From Chitinophaga sp. S165 (GTDB lineage: Bacteria > Bacteroidota > Bacteroidia > Chitinophagales > Chitinophagaceae), in assembly GCF_003182155.1 (NCBI RefSeq), contig NZ_QGTG01000002.1:945646-1009645 (forward strand): DNA of 64,000 nt, read 5' to 3'. Shown piece by piece: positions 44,457 to 53,542 of this stretch. The notes under the pieces are model-generated. The model saw only the letters and a program-made list of their open reading frames with translations. It had not been told where the DNA came from and searched no databases. Numbering within the stretch: position 1 is the first letter of the stretch; each line of letters begins with the position of its first letter. Position numbers and translations under genes: made by a program.

Positions 44457-45011
44457 ATGAACAGAATTATAGCGCGGATAGCGTTTGTTTTCTCTCTTCT
44501 GGCAATGGTATCCTGTGAAAATGATATCAATGCCGTTATGAACCTCGACAAAAAAACGACGGCTGTCGAAGAGGGAAAAGATATAGAATCTATGTATAGC
44601 CAGACGGGACGTGTAAAAGCAAAACTGACGGCGCCAGTGATGCTGCGGCATCTGAAGCCCCCTGTATATGTGGAGTTTAGTAAAGGGCTTAAGGTACTTT
44701 TCTACAATGACAGCCTGACCGTGGAAAGTACCCTTACGGCCAGATATGGAAAGTATTTTGAAAATGATGCGACCATCTTCCTGAGAGATCACGTGGTGGT
44801 GATCAATAAAAAGGGAGAAAGACTGGACTGTGAGGAACTGAACTGGGACCCTAAACTACAAAAGTTCCTGTCTAACAAGCCGGTGCGTATCAGTACGGCT
44901 ACTGACACCCTTTTCGGTACCGGACTGGAGTCTAACCAGGACTTTAGTGATTATACGATCCTGCATCCTAGCGGTCCGTTTGTAATTCAGGACAGCTCCA
45001 TGATGCAATAA
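44457..45011 (+). CDS. lptC: LPS export protein LptC (lipoprotein form)
   Basis: Periplasmic bridge component of lipopolysaccharide transport, 184 residues. In Bacteroidota LptC is often lipidated: the signal peptide MNRIIARIAFVFSLLAMVSC ends in a lipobox Cys at residue 20. The rest is a beta-jellyroll of the LptC/OstA kind (SQTGRVKAKLTAPVMLRHL, then FYNDSLTVESTLTARYGKYF and VVVINKKGERLDCEELNWD). The other lpt genes are not in the window. A strong terminator follows. Confidence 0.85.
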   Translation: MNRIIARIAFVFSLLAMVSCENDINAVMNLDKKTTAVEEGKDIESMYSQTGRVKAKLTAPVMLRHLKPPVYVEFSKGLKVLFYNDSLTVESTLTARYGKYFENDATIFLRDHVVVINKKGERLDCEELNWDPKLQKFLSNKPVRISTATDTLFGTGLESNQDFSDYTILHPSGPFVIQDSSMMQ

Positions 45012-45042
45012 CAATATTAAGTGGTAATATGGCCACAACGAG

Positions 45043-45080
45043 AACGGCCCGACATCGCATTTGCAATGTCGGGCCGTTTC
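45043..45080 (+). terminator. Terminator after lptC
   Basis: The 13-base arms AACGGCCCGACAT and ATGTCGGGCCGTT are perfect and GC-rich. The rest of the 45012-45344 gap shows no gene. Confidence 0.75.
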
Positions 45081-45344
45081 GCTTTAACCTATTTTTAACC
45101 TAAAATTTTGTCGTTATAAAAACGCAAGAACCATGCCATTCAGTATGTCGAGATAGCAGGTTTTTTCCTGATATAAAGACAAAAAGTTATCTGAAGATAG
45201 GGCAGGGTATGCGGATAAATATCCGGTTCAAAAATTTAATCGATCGTTAGGTACTGGTTTAATGATACTTATCAAAAATAAATACATAGTAGAGCTAGGT
45301 TTACTTTCCTTTTTTTACTAATTTAAGCGTCACTATTTTAAGTG

Positions 45345-45689
45345 ATGGATATGGAGACGATCAACTGGGCAGATTTTGAGAAGGTAGAGATCCGGGTAGG
45401 TACGGTTACTGCGGTTACTGATTTTCCGAAGGCCAAGAATCCGGCTTATCAGCTAACGGTAGACTTTGGACCTGAATTAGGGATTAAACGTTCCTCGGCT
45501 CAAATCACAAAGCTGTACGAGCAGGAGGAACTGATCGGTAAACAGGTGGTAGCAGTAGTAAACTTTCCCGTAAAGCAAATCGCAAATTTTTTCTCTGAAT
45601 GCCTGGTCTTAGGGGCAGTGGGTGCCAATAAGGAGGTTGTTTTGCTCCAGCCGGACAGAACGGTCGCAAATGGCCTCAAAATCGGTTAA
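45345..45689 (+). CDS. csaA: tRNA-binding domain protein CsaA
   Basis: OB-fold dimer of 114 residues, similar to the EMAP/tRNA-binding domain, proposed export-related chaperone and tRNA binder. It shows FEKVEIRVGTVTAVTDFPKA near residue 12, the RSSAQIT region near residue 50 and NFPVKQIANFFSECLVLGA near residue 74, all typical of CsaA. GTG 45342 and ATG 45345/45351 are alternative starts; I use the first ATG. It is followed by a 790-base region holding two small RNA-like units. Confidence 0.93.
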   Translation: MDMETINWADFEKVEIRVGTVTAVTDFPKAKNPAYQLTVDFGPELGIKRSSAQITKLYEQEELIGKQVVAVVNFPVKQIANFFSECLVLGAVGANKEVVLLQPDRTVANGLKIG

Positions 45690-45862
45690 AAACCTAACTA
45701 GTTGATAGTATATTCGCTATCGAGTAAGTAAATATTACAATTTAAATTTAATATAATATGATATTATTTAGCATATGATTGCTGACCTATCCAAACATAC
45801 TGTTTTACGAACTATTTTATAACGTTCACGGAAATAGGATGTAAAGACATGGGGGCCTGCTA

Positions 45863-45870
45863 TATCTTTG
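45863..45870 (+). promoter_or_regulatory. -7 promoter box of sRNA-like unit A
   Basis: TATCTTTG is an exact TAnnTTTG match. No clear -33 TTG is seen. Confidence 0.55.
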
Positions 45871-45872
45871 GT

Positions 45873-45939
45873 TCAGGTTTTTCATAGGATATGGTTAAAA
45901 TTATTACAAGGGCGGTATTCTTACCGCCCTTCTATTTTT
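45873..45939 (+). ncRNA. Small RNA-like unit A (three-copy family)
   Basis: About 67 bases from just after the -7 box to the T-rich end. The core AGGTTTTTCATAGGATATGG followed by TTAAAATT is shared with units B and C. It ends in a terminator hairpin GGGCGGTA/TACCGCCC (45910-45929). A small CATA/TATG stem around GGA can form in the core. No plausible reading frame is present. Membership of a described Bacteroidota RNA motif cannot be judged here. Confidence 0.6.
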
Positions 45940-46109
45940 AGAGCTGGTTTACAGCATTTCTCTCCTATTTATCTCAATTGATTGATCTTCAATTATACTT
46001 ATCAAGACACTCCCGTAAATTGGGTATTTTTTTCCCTACTTATCCTTATACGTTTACCTTCTTTTTCGATACGTTCCCCAAGTAAAATATAGCATTCACT
46101 AGAATGCCC

Positions 46110-46140
46110 TTTGTACGTATGCAAAATACGCGCACCTTTG
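46110..46140 (+). promoter_or_regulatory. Promoter of sRNA-like unit B
   Basis: TTTG at 46110-46113 and CACCTTTG at 46133-46140 are separated by exactly 19 bases; the -7 box has one mismatch. Confidence 0.55.
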
Positions 46141-46142
46141 GT

Positions 46143-46210
46143 ACAGGTTTTTCAATAAAGATATGGTTAAAATTTTTCGGGGCTGTAGTCTTGCAGCCCC
46201 GTTTCTTTTT
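46143..46210 (+). ncRNA. Small RNA-like unit B (three-copy family)
   Basis: It shares ACAGGTTTTTCA and GATATGGTTAAAATTT with unit A but has a different middle (ATAAA). The terminator hairpin CGGGGCTG/CAGCCCCG (46178-46201) is unrelated in sequence to that of unit A but equal in position. This is the pattern expected when RNA structure rather than sequence is kept. Confidence 0.6.
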
Positions 46211-46425
46211 CCTGAAACTCCCAAATCTTCTCTAACAACCCCGGTTTTCAGCCTTTTACCTTTATCATTAGTATTTATCTGCGAGCTTGGCAATAGCTTA
46301 TTCGCTTCCCGCGATTAATCCAGAAATTGATACGTTCACTGGAAAGTGCCAGTTGGGTCCATTTACGTTAAACCGGGAAATTCATACGTTCACGGATTTA
46401 AGTGGCTTTATCGCTTATCGTACCG

Positions 46426-46458
46426 ATAAAAAAGCCGGTCAGCGTTCGCTGACCGGCC
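46426..46458 (-). terminator. Terminator of the DPP-IV-like peptidase gene
   Basis: The 10-base arms GCCGGTCAGC and GCTGACCGGC flank GTTC; a T-run follows on the minus strand. Confidence 0.85.
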
Positions 46459-46479
46459 TGAAATATAAAAGAGGCTGTT

Positions 46480-48612
46480 TTACTGCTCAAATTCCTTCGG
46501 AAAAGGACGCTCCAGCAGGTTGGCATAAATGAAACGATACATTTCATTGTCGCTATGCCTGTTCTTAATGCTGGTCCTCCAGCCATGACGCTCGCCAGGA
46601 TATACCATGAACTCAAAATGTTTACCCAGGTTCTCCAGCTTGTCAACCAGCTGAATGCTGTTCTGCATATGCACGTTGTCATCCATAGTACCATGTACGA
46701 TCCGGATAAGCCCTTTATAACGGTCGGCATAGGTCAGCGGAGAGGTAATGCGATACCCTTCCGGATTTTCCTGCGGTGTATCCATGTAACGCTCAGTGTA
46801 ATGACTGTCATACAGGCGCCAGTCTGTTACGGCGAAGTTCGCCATACCATGAGTAAAGACATCAGCGCCATAGGTTAGCGCCATACAGGTCATATAACCG
46901 CCGAAACTGCCACCGGTGATACACACCTTGGTGGTATCCGTCCAGGGTTGTGCTCTTAACCATTTAGCGGCATCCATATAGTCTTCTATTTCATATTTAC
47001 CTGTCTGACGGTGGATGTAGTTCATTCCCATTTTGCCCAGCTGACCGGAGCTACGGTTGTCGATCGCTACCTGAATCACGCCTTGTTCAGCCCACCATTG
47101 GGTGCTGAGCGGCATTTTCCAGTTGTCATATACGGTGCCGGCATCAGGGCCTCCATAAATACTAATCAGCACAGGGTACTTTTTGCCAGGTTGCATGTTC
47201 AGCGGCATGGTGATCGTCATTGGGAGTTCCAGGCCGTCACGGGTCTTGTAGTATTGCAGTTTGGTGCTGGCCAGATTGTACTGGTTGAATTGACTGCCTT
47301 TGGCATCTCCGAGTTCCCTTACTACTTTTCCTTTGTTGTTCAGCAAGGCCATTTTGGGCGGAGTGGACAGGTTGGAATAGGTGGTCACGAAGTAGCTGCC
47401 ATTAGGGCTGGCATCTACAGCATGGAAATAGTCGCCGAAGGTAAGCCGGGTAATAACACCTGTTTTCATACTTACCTGGTACAGGTCTGTACGGGGAGAT
47501 GCTTCTTTACGGGCCGTGAAGTAGATGATACCTTGTTTATTATCGATGGCGTCAATGCCTTTTACTGTCCAGTTACCTGACGTCAGCTGTTTGTTCAGTG
47601 AACCGTCCATATTATGCCAGTAAAGGTGTGACCAGCCCGTTTTATCGCTTTTCAGGATAAAACCTTTGCCCCCCGCGAGGAAGGGAATATGATCGAACCA
47701 ATCAACCCAGGTAGCCTGTTTTTCACTGTATATTTCCTTTTTCTGACCGTTTTCAGGATTGATCTCATAGATCTTAAGGTTATCCTGTCCGCGGGGCATC
47801 CATTGTACCCAAAGGCGTCCTTCAGGAGTAAAGAAAGGGGCACCGAAGTACTGGTCTTCGTTTTCATTGAAGTCAGCCCATAATGTCCTGCCGCCTGTTA
47901 CTGGTACGGTACCTATTTTAACGGCAGGATTGGTATCGCCGGCTTTAGGGTAGCGGGTGTTCTCCAGGTAGCCATGCTGTCCCTTTTCACTATAGATAGG
48001 GAAGACAGGTACTTTGGAGTCGTCGAAATGCATGTAAGCCAGGTAGCGGCTATCCGGGCTCCACCAGAAAGCGCGGTATTTAGAGGCACGTCCGAGGATC
48101 TCTTCATAGTATACCCACGATGCCCAACCGTTGTATACTACGTCAGAACCGTCTGTGGTGTAGCGGATCTCCTTTTTAGTGGCAATCTCAACGCTGTAGA
48201 GGTCATTGGCGCGGGTGAAGGCTACATATTTCCCGTCGGGAGAAAGTGTAGGGTTCTTTTCCTGGGTAGTATCACTTGTGAGTTGTGTTTCGGTACCTTC
48301 TGCGGAAGTATAGATAATGTCGTTATTACGTACGGCAACGGTAGCGCCTTCGGGAGGCGTTGCATAAGGTTCTGCTTTGCCGGTGGCTGCATCTACCTTC
48401 CAGGCCTTTGATGCGCCGCCCGCAGTGCGGTATTCGATGTAATGTGTGTCGTCTGCCCATCCCCGGACAGCTGGTAGTGGTTGATAGAGGCCGGTAGCTT
48501 CTCCCTTGAAGATCTGGCGGAAAGACAGGTCTTTTTTGTCCTGTGCCTGCAGACTGATACTGAGAAGGCTCAGTGCTGCATAACAGGCTGCCCTGTAATG
48601 TGTTGTATGCAT
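46480..48612 (-). CDS. S9 family dipeptidyl-peptidase (DPP-IV-like)
   Basis: Exported serine exopeptidase of 710 residues that should remove N-terminal dipeptides. A signal peptide (MHTTHYRAACYAALSLLSIS, then LQAQ) leads to a beta-propeller (about 60-450) and a C-terminal alpha/beta-hydrolase domain. The catalytic triad is visible: Ser569 in GGSFGGYMT, Asp644 in HGTMDDNVH and His676 in GERHGW. The propeller includes repeated SPDGKY/SPDSRY elements. It is likely periplasmic and used for peptide nutrition. The strong terminator just downstream suggests a monocistronic unit. Confidence 0.93.
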   Translation of the reverse strand: MHTTHYRAACYAALSLLSISLQAQDKKDLSFRQIFKGEATGLYQPLPAVRGWADDTHYIEYRTAGGASKAWKVDAATGKAEPYATPPEGATVAVRNNDIIYTSAEGTETQLTSDTTQEKNPTLSPDGKYVAFTRANDLYSVEIATKKEIRYTTDGSDVVYNGWASWVYYEEILGRASKYRAFWWSPDSRYLAYMHFDDSKVPVFPIYSEKGQHGYLENTRYPKAGDTNPAVKIGTVPVTGGRTLWADFNENEDQYFGAPFFTPEGRLWVQWMPRGQDNLKIYEINPENGQKKEIYSEKQATWVDWFDHIPFLAGGKGFILKSDKTGWSHLYWHNMDGSLNKQLTSGNWTVKGIDAIDNKQGIIYFTARKEASPRTDLYQVSMKTGVITRLTFGDYFHAVDASPNGSYFVTTYSNLSTPPKMALLNNKGKVVRELGDAKGSQFNQYNLASTKLQYYKTRDGLELPMTITMPLNMQPGKKYPVLISIYGGPDAGTVYDNWKMPLSTQWWAEQGVIQVAIDNRSSGQLGKMGMNYIHRQTGKYEIEDYMDAAKWLRAQPWTDTTKVCITGGSFGGYMTCMALTYGADVFTHGMANFAVTDWRLYDSHYTERYMDTPQENPEGYRITSPLTYADRYKGLIRIVHGTMDDNVHMQNSIQLVDKLENLGKHFEFMVYPGERHGWRTSIKNRHSDNEMYRFIYANLLERPFPKEFEQ

Positions 48613-48710
48613 GTGTTTAGCTCTGTTGTAAGATTTTTCCTAAAAAGAGCTAAAGTAATCAAATAAAGAAACGCGCAAACTGAAATTACGGATGAGCGGA
48701 GCTACGGACA

Positions 48711-49061
48711 TTATTTCCCGGTATTGGCTATCATAATAGCCCCGGCCATCAGGGCTACGTCTTTCAGTAGCATGGTCAGTGAGGGGAGATCTTCTGTGGC
48801 ATGCGGAATATGCACTGTCACAATAACGATCAATAGGAAAAGCGCCAGGAGATACCCCGCCAGTTTCACCATCACGTTAATTATAAAGGAGATAGCTGCC
48901 AGGATCAATCCCAGGCCGGTAATGTAGATCCAGGTCTTACCGCCGGGAATAGGCACCGCCCCTGCCATAATATTCGCATGTACAAAGTGGATAATGCCGA
49001 AGAGCCCCATCACAATGGCGTACAGGATAATAGCGACCCTGGTAGGAATGATTGTTTTCAT
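48711..49061 (-). CDS. Small membrane protein, DoxX-like
   Basis: A 116-residue protein with four membrane helices (about 7-27, 43-63, 66-86, 92-110). The pattern FGIIHFVHANIMAGAVPIPGG and LKDVALMAGAIMIA resembles the DoxX/TMEM35-like family. The start is the ATG at 49061; an upstream in-frame TTG is ignored. Function unknown. It lies between lysS and the peptidase gene on the same strand as both. Confidence 0.75.
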   Translation of the reverse strand: MKTIIPTRVAIILYAIVMGLFGIIHFVHANIMAGAVPIPGGKTWIYITGLGLILAAISFIINVMVKLAGYLLALFLLIVIVTVHIPHATEDLPSLTMLLKDVALMAGAIMIANTGK

Positions 49062-49140
49062 GAGGTTTTGGTTTTTTAACAAATGTAGGGGGAAATAGTT
49101 GGGTATAGGCTGATGGGAATCAGGCGGAGGCCTAATAGAA

Positions 49141-49169
49141 AACGGGCGTATCTCAATGATACGCCCGTT
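49141..49169 (-). terminator. Terminator downstream of lysS
   Basis: AACGGGCGTATC and GATACGCCCGTT pair perfectly around TCAAT, with a T-rich tract following on the minus strand. Confidence 0.7.
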
Positions 49170-49231
49170 GCTTAAATATGATAGCGAGCTTGGTAGCCCG
49201 GCTCAGATCTTTTCCGAAGGAAAGCTAAATA

Positions 49232-50746
49232 CTACGCCATCTTCTCCGGCTTCATCTGCGGGAAGAACAGCACGTCCTGGATGGAAGGCTGATTGGTCAT
49301 GATCATCGTCAGGCGGTCAATACCGATACCGATACCGGAGGTAGGCGGCATACCGTATTCCAGGGCACGGAGGAAGTCGTAGTCGATGTACATTGCCTCG
49401 TCGTCACCGCGTTCCATAAGCTGTACCTGCTCTTCGAAGCGTGCACGCTGATCGATCGGGTCATTCAGCTCGCTATAGGCGTTGGCCAGTTCCTTACCAT
49501 TCACCATAAGCTCAAAACGCTCTACCAGTCCTGGTTTGCTACGGTGTTTCTTGGTCAGCGGGCTCATTTCCACCGGATAATCGATGATGAAGGTAGGCTG
49601 TACGTAGTGGCCTTCACATTTCTCACCGAAGATCTCGTCTATCAGCTTGCCTTTACCCATGCTAGGTTTAACATGGATGCCCAGCTTACCACAGGTAGCA
49701 CGAAGCTGCTCTTCATCCATATTGGATACGTCGATGCCGGTGTGCTCAAGGATAGCGTCGTACATGCTGATACGGCGGAAAGGCGCTTTGAAGTTGATAG
49801 TTTTCTCTCCTACCTGTACTTCTGTTGTACCGTGAAGGGCTACTGCGATCTTTTCCAACAGGGTCTCTGTGGTGCGCATCATCCATTCATAGTCTTTATA
49901 TGCAGCGTACATTTCCATTACGGTGAATTCCGGGTTGTGGGTACGGTCCATACCCTCATTACGGAAGTCTTTCGCAAATTCATATACACCTTCAAAACCA
50001 CCTACGATGAGGCGTTTGAGATACAATTCATTAGCAATACGCAGGTACAGCGGAATGTCCAGCGCATTGTGGTGGGTTGTGAACGGACGGGCCGTTGCTC
50101 CACCAGGAATAGGCTGCAGGATAGGCGTTTCCACCTCCAGGTAGCCCAGATCGTTGTAGAAATCGCGGATCGTTTTCATGATCAGGGTGCGTTTGATGAA
50201 CACATCCTTCACCTGCGGGTTCACGATCAGGTCTACATAACGCTGACGGTATTTGAACTCGGGATCGGTCACGGCGTCGAACACCTCACCTTCCTTTTCA
50301 CGAACAGCCGGTAATGGACGTAGAGATTTCGCGAGGAAGTCCAGTTTTGTCACATGTATAGATAATTCCCCGGTTTTGGTAATGAAAGCATAACCTTTCA
50401 CGCCAATAATATCTCCCAGGTCGAGCAGTTTTTTGAAAACGGTATCGAACATGGTCTTGTCCTCGCCGTTGCAGATATCATCGCGACGGATATATAGCTG
50501 GATCTGTGTGGTATGGTCCTGGATCGACACAAAAGCCGCCTTTCCCATGTCACGTGACCTCATGATACGGCCAGCCAGGCAAACATCCTGGAACTGGTCT
50601 TTGGTCTCTTCCGAATACAGCGCCTTGATATTGGCGGCAGTATTATTAACCGGATATTCTTCCGCCGGATAAGGGTTGATGCCCAGTTTCTCCAGTTCCT
50701 GCAGTTTCTCCCTGCGTATGATCTCTTGCTCAGATAATGGTGTCAT
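49232..50746 (-). CDS. lysS: Lysyl-tRNA synthetase, class II
   Basis: Charges tRNA-Lys with lysine. The 504-residue form starts at the ATG at 50746 ([18 protein letters not shown]); an upstream in-frame extension would overlap the promoter. An N-terminal OB-fold anticodon-binding domain ([20 protein letters not shown]) precedes the class II core: motif 2 in [19 protein letters not shown] near residue 262 and motif 3 [14 protein letters not shown] near residue 478. The universal LysS residues are present. It is divergent from a universal stress protein gene. Confidence 0.97.
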   Translation of the reverse strand: MTPLSEQEIIRREKLQELEKLGINPYPAEEYPVNNTAANIKALYSEETKDQFQDVCLAGRIMRSRDMGKAAFVSIQDHTTQIQLYIRRDDICNGEDKTMFDTVFKKLLDLGDIIGVKGYAFITKTGELSIHVTKLDFLAKSLRPLPAVREKEGEVFDAVTDPEFKYRQRYVDLIVNPQVKDVFIKRTLIMKTIRDFYNDLGYLEVETPILQPIPGGATARPFTTHHNALDIPLYLRIANELYLKRLIVGGFEGVYEFAKDFRNEGMDRTHNPEFTVMEMYAAYKDYEWMMRTTETLLEKIAVALHGTTEVQVGEKTINFKAPFRRISMYDAILEHTGIDVSNMDEEQLRATCGKLGIHVKPSMGKGKLIDEIFGEKCEGHYVQPTFIIDYPVEMSPLTKKHRSKPGLVERFELMVNGKELANAYSELNDPIDQRARFEEQVQLMERGDDEAMYIDYDFLRALEYGMPPTSGIGIGIDRLTMIMTNQPSIQDVLFFPQMKPEKMA

Positions 50747-50772
50747 GTAGTACTGATTACAATAATGGAGTG

Positions 50773-50780
50773 CAAAAATA
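50773..50780 (-). promoter_or_regulatory. lysS: -7 promoter box of lysS
   Basis: The minus strand reads TATTTTTG, matching TAnnTTTG, 26 bases before the chosen ATG and inside any longer reading frame, which supports the shorter protein. Confidence 0.6.
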
Positions 50781-50882
50781 GTCGATTTAAGGGGGAAATG
50801 AACGAAACGTGGAATTGGCACCAAATTTTCATTACACATAAGCCCCCTACCGGGATTTCATCAACTACTAAAACAACACAGG

Positions 50883-51716
50883 ATGAAAACCATCATCGTA
50901 CCAACCGATTTTTCCGCCACTGCTTATAATGCAGCCCGTTATGCCCTGGGACTGGCGCATCAGATGGGCACTACCCGGATCGTACTTTTTCATGCATATG
51001 AGCTGATAGTACCGATCCCGGATGTTCCGACCTCGCTTCCCATGGTCGATCCCAATGAATTGAAAGAAGCCAGCCTGGAAGGCCTGGAACGGATGAAACA
51101 AGACCTCCTGGCCGAATTGCCCGAGGGCGTAACGTTGGACTACCGGGCAGATAATACCCTGCTGGCTGCCCATGCGGATACCCTCAGTAAAGAGGAACAT
51201 GCAGACCTGATCGTAATGGGGACCACCGGTGGAAATCAGCTGGAAGAGATCCTGATCGGCTCTAATACGATAGATGTGGTGAAACATACGACCTGTCCTG
51301 TGCTGATCGTGCCTTCGGGTGCGACGTTTAAGCCTATTAATAAGATCGTGTTTGCCTGCGACTTCAAAAAGGTGGGAACGGGTACGCCAGTTTATCCGCT
51401 GAAACGCCTGCTGAACGTTTTCCAGGCTGAATTACATGTGCTGAATATCGATAAGGAAGGTAAAGGACTGAGTGCCGGCACCTCTGAGGCTAGTCTGCTG
51501 CTGGATACTTTGCTGGAAGGACATCACCCTAAATATCATTTCGTGGACCATAGCAATGTGGTACAGGGTATTATGGAGTTTGCCGATAAGGAGAACGCAG
51601 ATATCATTCTGACCATTCCACGGAAACATGGGTTGTTTGAAGGGATCTTTAAACGGAGCCGTACGGCCCAGCTGGCATTCCATACGCATATTCCATTGCT
51701 GGCTATACATGAATAG
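50883..51716 (+). CDS. Universal stress protein with two UspA domains
   Basis: Cytoplasmic stress-response protein of 277 residues formed by two tandem UspA folds. Domain one starts MKTIIVPTDFSATAYNAARY and ends with the nucleotide-binding loop MGTTGGNQLEEILIGSNT (a G-x2-G-x9-G-S/T pattern) near residues 115-140. Domain two (from KIVFACDFKK, about 157) lacks an intact ATP loop and ends IPRKHGLFEGIFKRSRTAQL. One ATP-binding and one degenerate domain is a common arrangement in two-domain Usp proteins. The partner processes are unknown. Confidence 0.9.
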   Translation: MKTIIVPTDFSATAYNAARYALGLAHQMGTTRIVLFHAYELIVPIPDVPTSLPMVDPNELKEASLEGLERMKQDLLAELPEGVTLDYRADNTLLAAHADTLSKEEHADLIVMGTTGGNQLEEILIGSNTIDVVKHTTCPVLIVPSGATFKPINKIVFACDFKKVGTGTPVYPLKRLLNVFQAELHVLNIDKEGKGLSAGTSEASLLLDTLLEGHHPKYHFVDHSNVVQGIMEFADKENADIILTIPRKHGLFEGIFKRSRTAQLAFHTHIPLLAIHE

Positions 51717-51843
51717 CCGGCAATATTTTCCATCTTACCGCTCGTCCTTCCATTAAACTTCCGGGGTTCTTTTTGTTCTAACTTTATATCAACGGATCTT
51801 AAATATTGTTACTATTTTGCATATTAAACCACAACATCAATCT

Positions 51844-52575
51844 ATGTACAAGAAACTGTGTCTATTGTTATTATCCAGTGTAGCCTTCCTGCCGGCATCG
51901 CAGGCCCAGTTGCTGAAAAAGCTGGGAGATGCTGCCAATTCTGCCGTATCTAAAACATCCGGTGCTAATATTACCCAGGGTGAAGCAGGTAATGCCATTA
52001 AAGAAGCCCTGTCTAAAGGCGTGGCTAACGGTATTGCTTCCCTGAACAAGAAAGATGGCTTTTTCGGAAATGAAATATATAAACTCTTATTACCTCCTGA
52101 TGCCGTGAAGATCGGTAATACCCTTCGTTCCGTAGGACTGGGCAGCCAGGTGGATAAAGCGATCCTGTCTATTAACCGTGCTGCGGAATCGGCTGTAGGT
52201 TCTGCTGCGCCTATCTTCGTAAATGCGATCAAAGAGATGAGCATCCAGGATGCATTGAAACTGGTTTCCGGTGGCAACAATGCAGCTACTGAATATTTTA
52301 AAGGTAAAACCACCGACCAGCTGAAAGCTGCTTTTTCTCCTGTGATAAAAAGCAATCTTGACAGCACCAGTGCTACTAAATATTATGGAGATATCGTGAC
52401 ATCGTATAACAAGCTGCCAACTACTTTCAACAAGGTGAATCCTGATCTGCAGGACTATGTAACCGGTATGGCGGTGAATGCGTTGTTTGACCAGATCGCA
52501 AAAGAGGAAGCGAACATCCGTGCGAATCCTGGTGCAAGAACTACTGACCTGTTAAAGAAGGTTTTCAGTAAATAA
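51844..52575 (+). CDS. DUF4197 family exported protein
   Basis: A 243-residue protein with a signal peptide (MYKKLCLLLLSSVAFLPASQ) followed by an all-helical DUF4197 domain: IKEALSKGVANGIASLNKKDGFFGN near residue 58, LLPPDAVKIGNTLRSVGLG, and the C-terminal YVTGMAVNALFDQIAKEE. I start at the ATG because the in-frame TTG at 51817 only lengthens the signal peptide. Function unknown; it is probably periplasmic. A terminator follows. Confidence 0.88.
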   Translation: MYKKLCLLLLSSVAFLPASQAQLLKKLGDAANSAVSKTSGANITQGEAGNAIKEALSKGVANGIASLNKKDGFFGNEIYKLLLPPDAVKIGNTLRSVGLGSQVDKAILSINRAAESAVGSAAPIFVNAIKEMSIQDALKLVSGGNNAATEYFKGKTTDQLKAAFSPVIKSNLDSTSATKYYGDIVTSYNKLPTTFNKVNPDLQDYVTGMAVNALFDQIAKEEANIRANPGARTTDLLKKVFSK

Positions 52576-52598
52576 TAACTTATTAAGGATAGATAGTA

Positions 52599-52632
52599 AA
52601 AACGCCTCGTGTCTTTCGATACGAGGCGTTTT
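52599..52632 (+). terminator. Terminator after the DUF4197 gene
   Basis: The 12-base perfect arms AAAACGCCTCGT and ACGAGGCGTTTT serve both convergent genes. Confidence 0.8.
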
Positions 52633-52648
52633 GTATTTATGTTGATGC

Positions 52649-53533
52649 TTAGAAACTTCCTGCCAGCAATACCTGCCAGGCATCCTGTACCCGCCCGCTT
52701 TCCAGCAGGCGTTGCGCATGACGGTGCAATTCTTTCTCCATTTCGTCGGGCGTAATGCTGTAATACTGGATGATATTTTTCAGATGATCATCTTCAAAAG
52801 CAGGATCTACAACAGGTTGCTGTTGTACGTTGGCCAACTGTCCGAGATTGTTGCCTGTAAGGATACAGCTTTGCCTGATGGATGCCGGTAATGCATCTAT
52901 TCCTATACCCAGTTCAGTTATGGGTTTTGCTACTTCAAATACGGCTGCGCCGGATGCCCTGCAGTAATAATCCCCTCCCATTCTTGCTACGAGGTCTATC
53001 TTATGTGGATCGATAGCGCCGTTCTCATTTAAGACAGCATCATTGATGTGGATCAGCACCGGCTCGCAGATGATAAGATTACCGGCGCCCCCTTCCTTTC
53101 CCTGTGGCAGCACTTCCCTTACAATACACTCAAACTGTACCGGACTTTCTTTTACACGGAAAGGTTTCACTTTTTCGGAAGCTATTGGTGTAAAACCTGA
53201 CTTCTCAAATTCGTTGATGCCTTTCGGATATTCACAGCTGGAAAGTGATGTTTGCTGTACCATGGAATAAGTGACAACATTGATCACTACCTCCATTGTT
53301 TCCAGTATGTTTTCCAGTGTATGCTTGGTCGTATTGTCACGAACCCTGCGGGAAGGTGAAAATATAAGTGTGGGAGGATTACTGCCGAATAAATTAAAGA
53401 AGCTGAAGGGCGACAGGTTCGGGCGTCCGTCCTTGTCGAGCGTACTGGCAAAACAAATAGGTCTGGGCGCAACTGCTCCCTGCAAATAGTTATGCAGTTG
53501 AGCTGTTTTCATCTGCCCTGGAATGATCTGCAT
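52649..53533 (-). CDS. Flavin reductase family protein (FMN-binding split barrel)
   Basis: A 294-residue protein whose first 190 residues form a flavin reductase/FMN-binding split barrel: APRPICFASTLDKDGRPNLS near residue 22, SPFSFFNLFGSNPPTLIFSP, and RASGAAVFEVAKP later. The C-terminal 80 residues are helical and less conserved. It follows the fumarylacetoacetase-family gene by nine bases on the same strand, so they are co-transcribed. The pairing is typical of aromatic amino acid breakdown clusters, but the hydroxylase and dioxygenase genes are not in the window. Confidence 0.85.
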   Translation of the reverse strand: MQIIPGQMKTAQLHNYLQGAVAPRPICFASTLDKDGRPNLSPFSFFNLFGSNPPTLIFSPSRRVRDNTTKHTLENILETMEVVINVVTYSMVQQTSLSSCEYPKGINEFEKSGFTPIASEKVKPFRVKESPVQFECIVREVLPQGKEGGAGNLIICEPVLIHINDAVLNENGAIDPHKIDLVARMGGDYYCRASGAAVFEVAKPITELGIGIDALPASIRQSCILTGNNLGQLANVQQQPVVDPAFEDDHLKNIIQYYSITPDEMEKELHRHAQRLLESGRVQDAWQVLLAGSF

Positions 53534-53542
53534 GTAGTGTTG

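Larger units (their letters stand above)
45822..46396 (+). repeat. Dispersed ATACGTTCAC-type boxes
   Basis: Related short elements lie at 45822-45832 (ACGTTCACGGA), 46048-46058 (ATACGTTTACC), 46068-46079 (GATACGTTCCCC), 46329-46342 (GATACGTTCACTGG) and 46383-46396 (CATACGTTCACGGA). All are in the same orientation. Two precede the small RNA-like units by 30-60 bases. Confidence 0.45.
45690..46479. other. Long intergenic region with two small RNA-like units and repeated boxes
   Basis: No protein gene is found in these 790 bases. They hold sRNA-like units A and B, repeated ATACGTTCAC-type boxes, and the terminator of the downstream minus-strand peptidase gene. The arrangement suggests a dedicated non-coding locus. 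Confidence 0.6.

Noticed and set aside
45690-46479. Mobile element or CRISPR-like array in the repeat-containing gap
   Set aside because: No transposase, terminal inverted repeats or regular spacer pattern; repeats are short and irregular.
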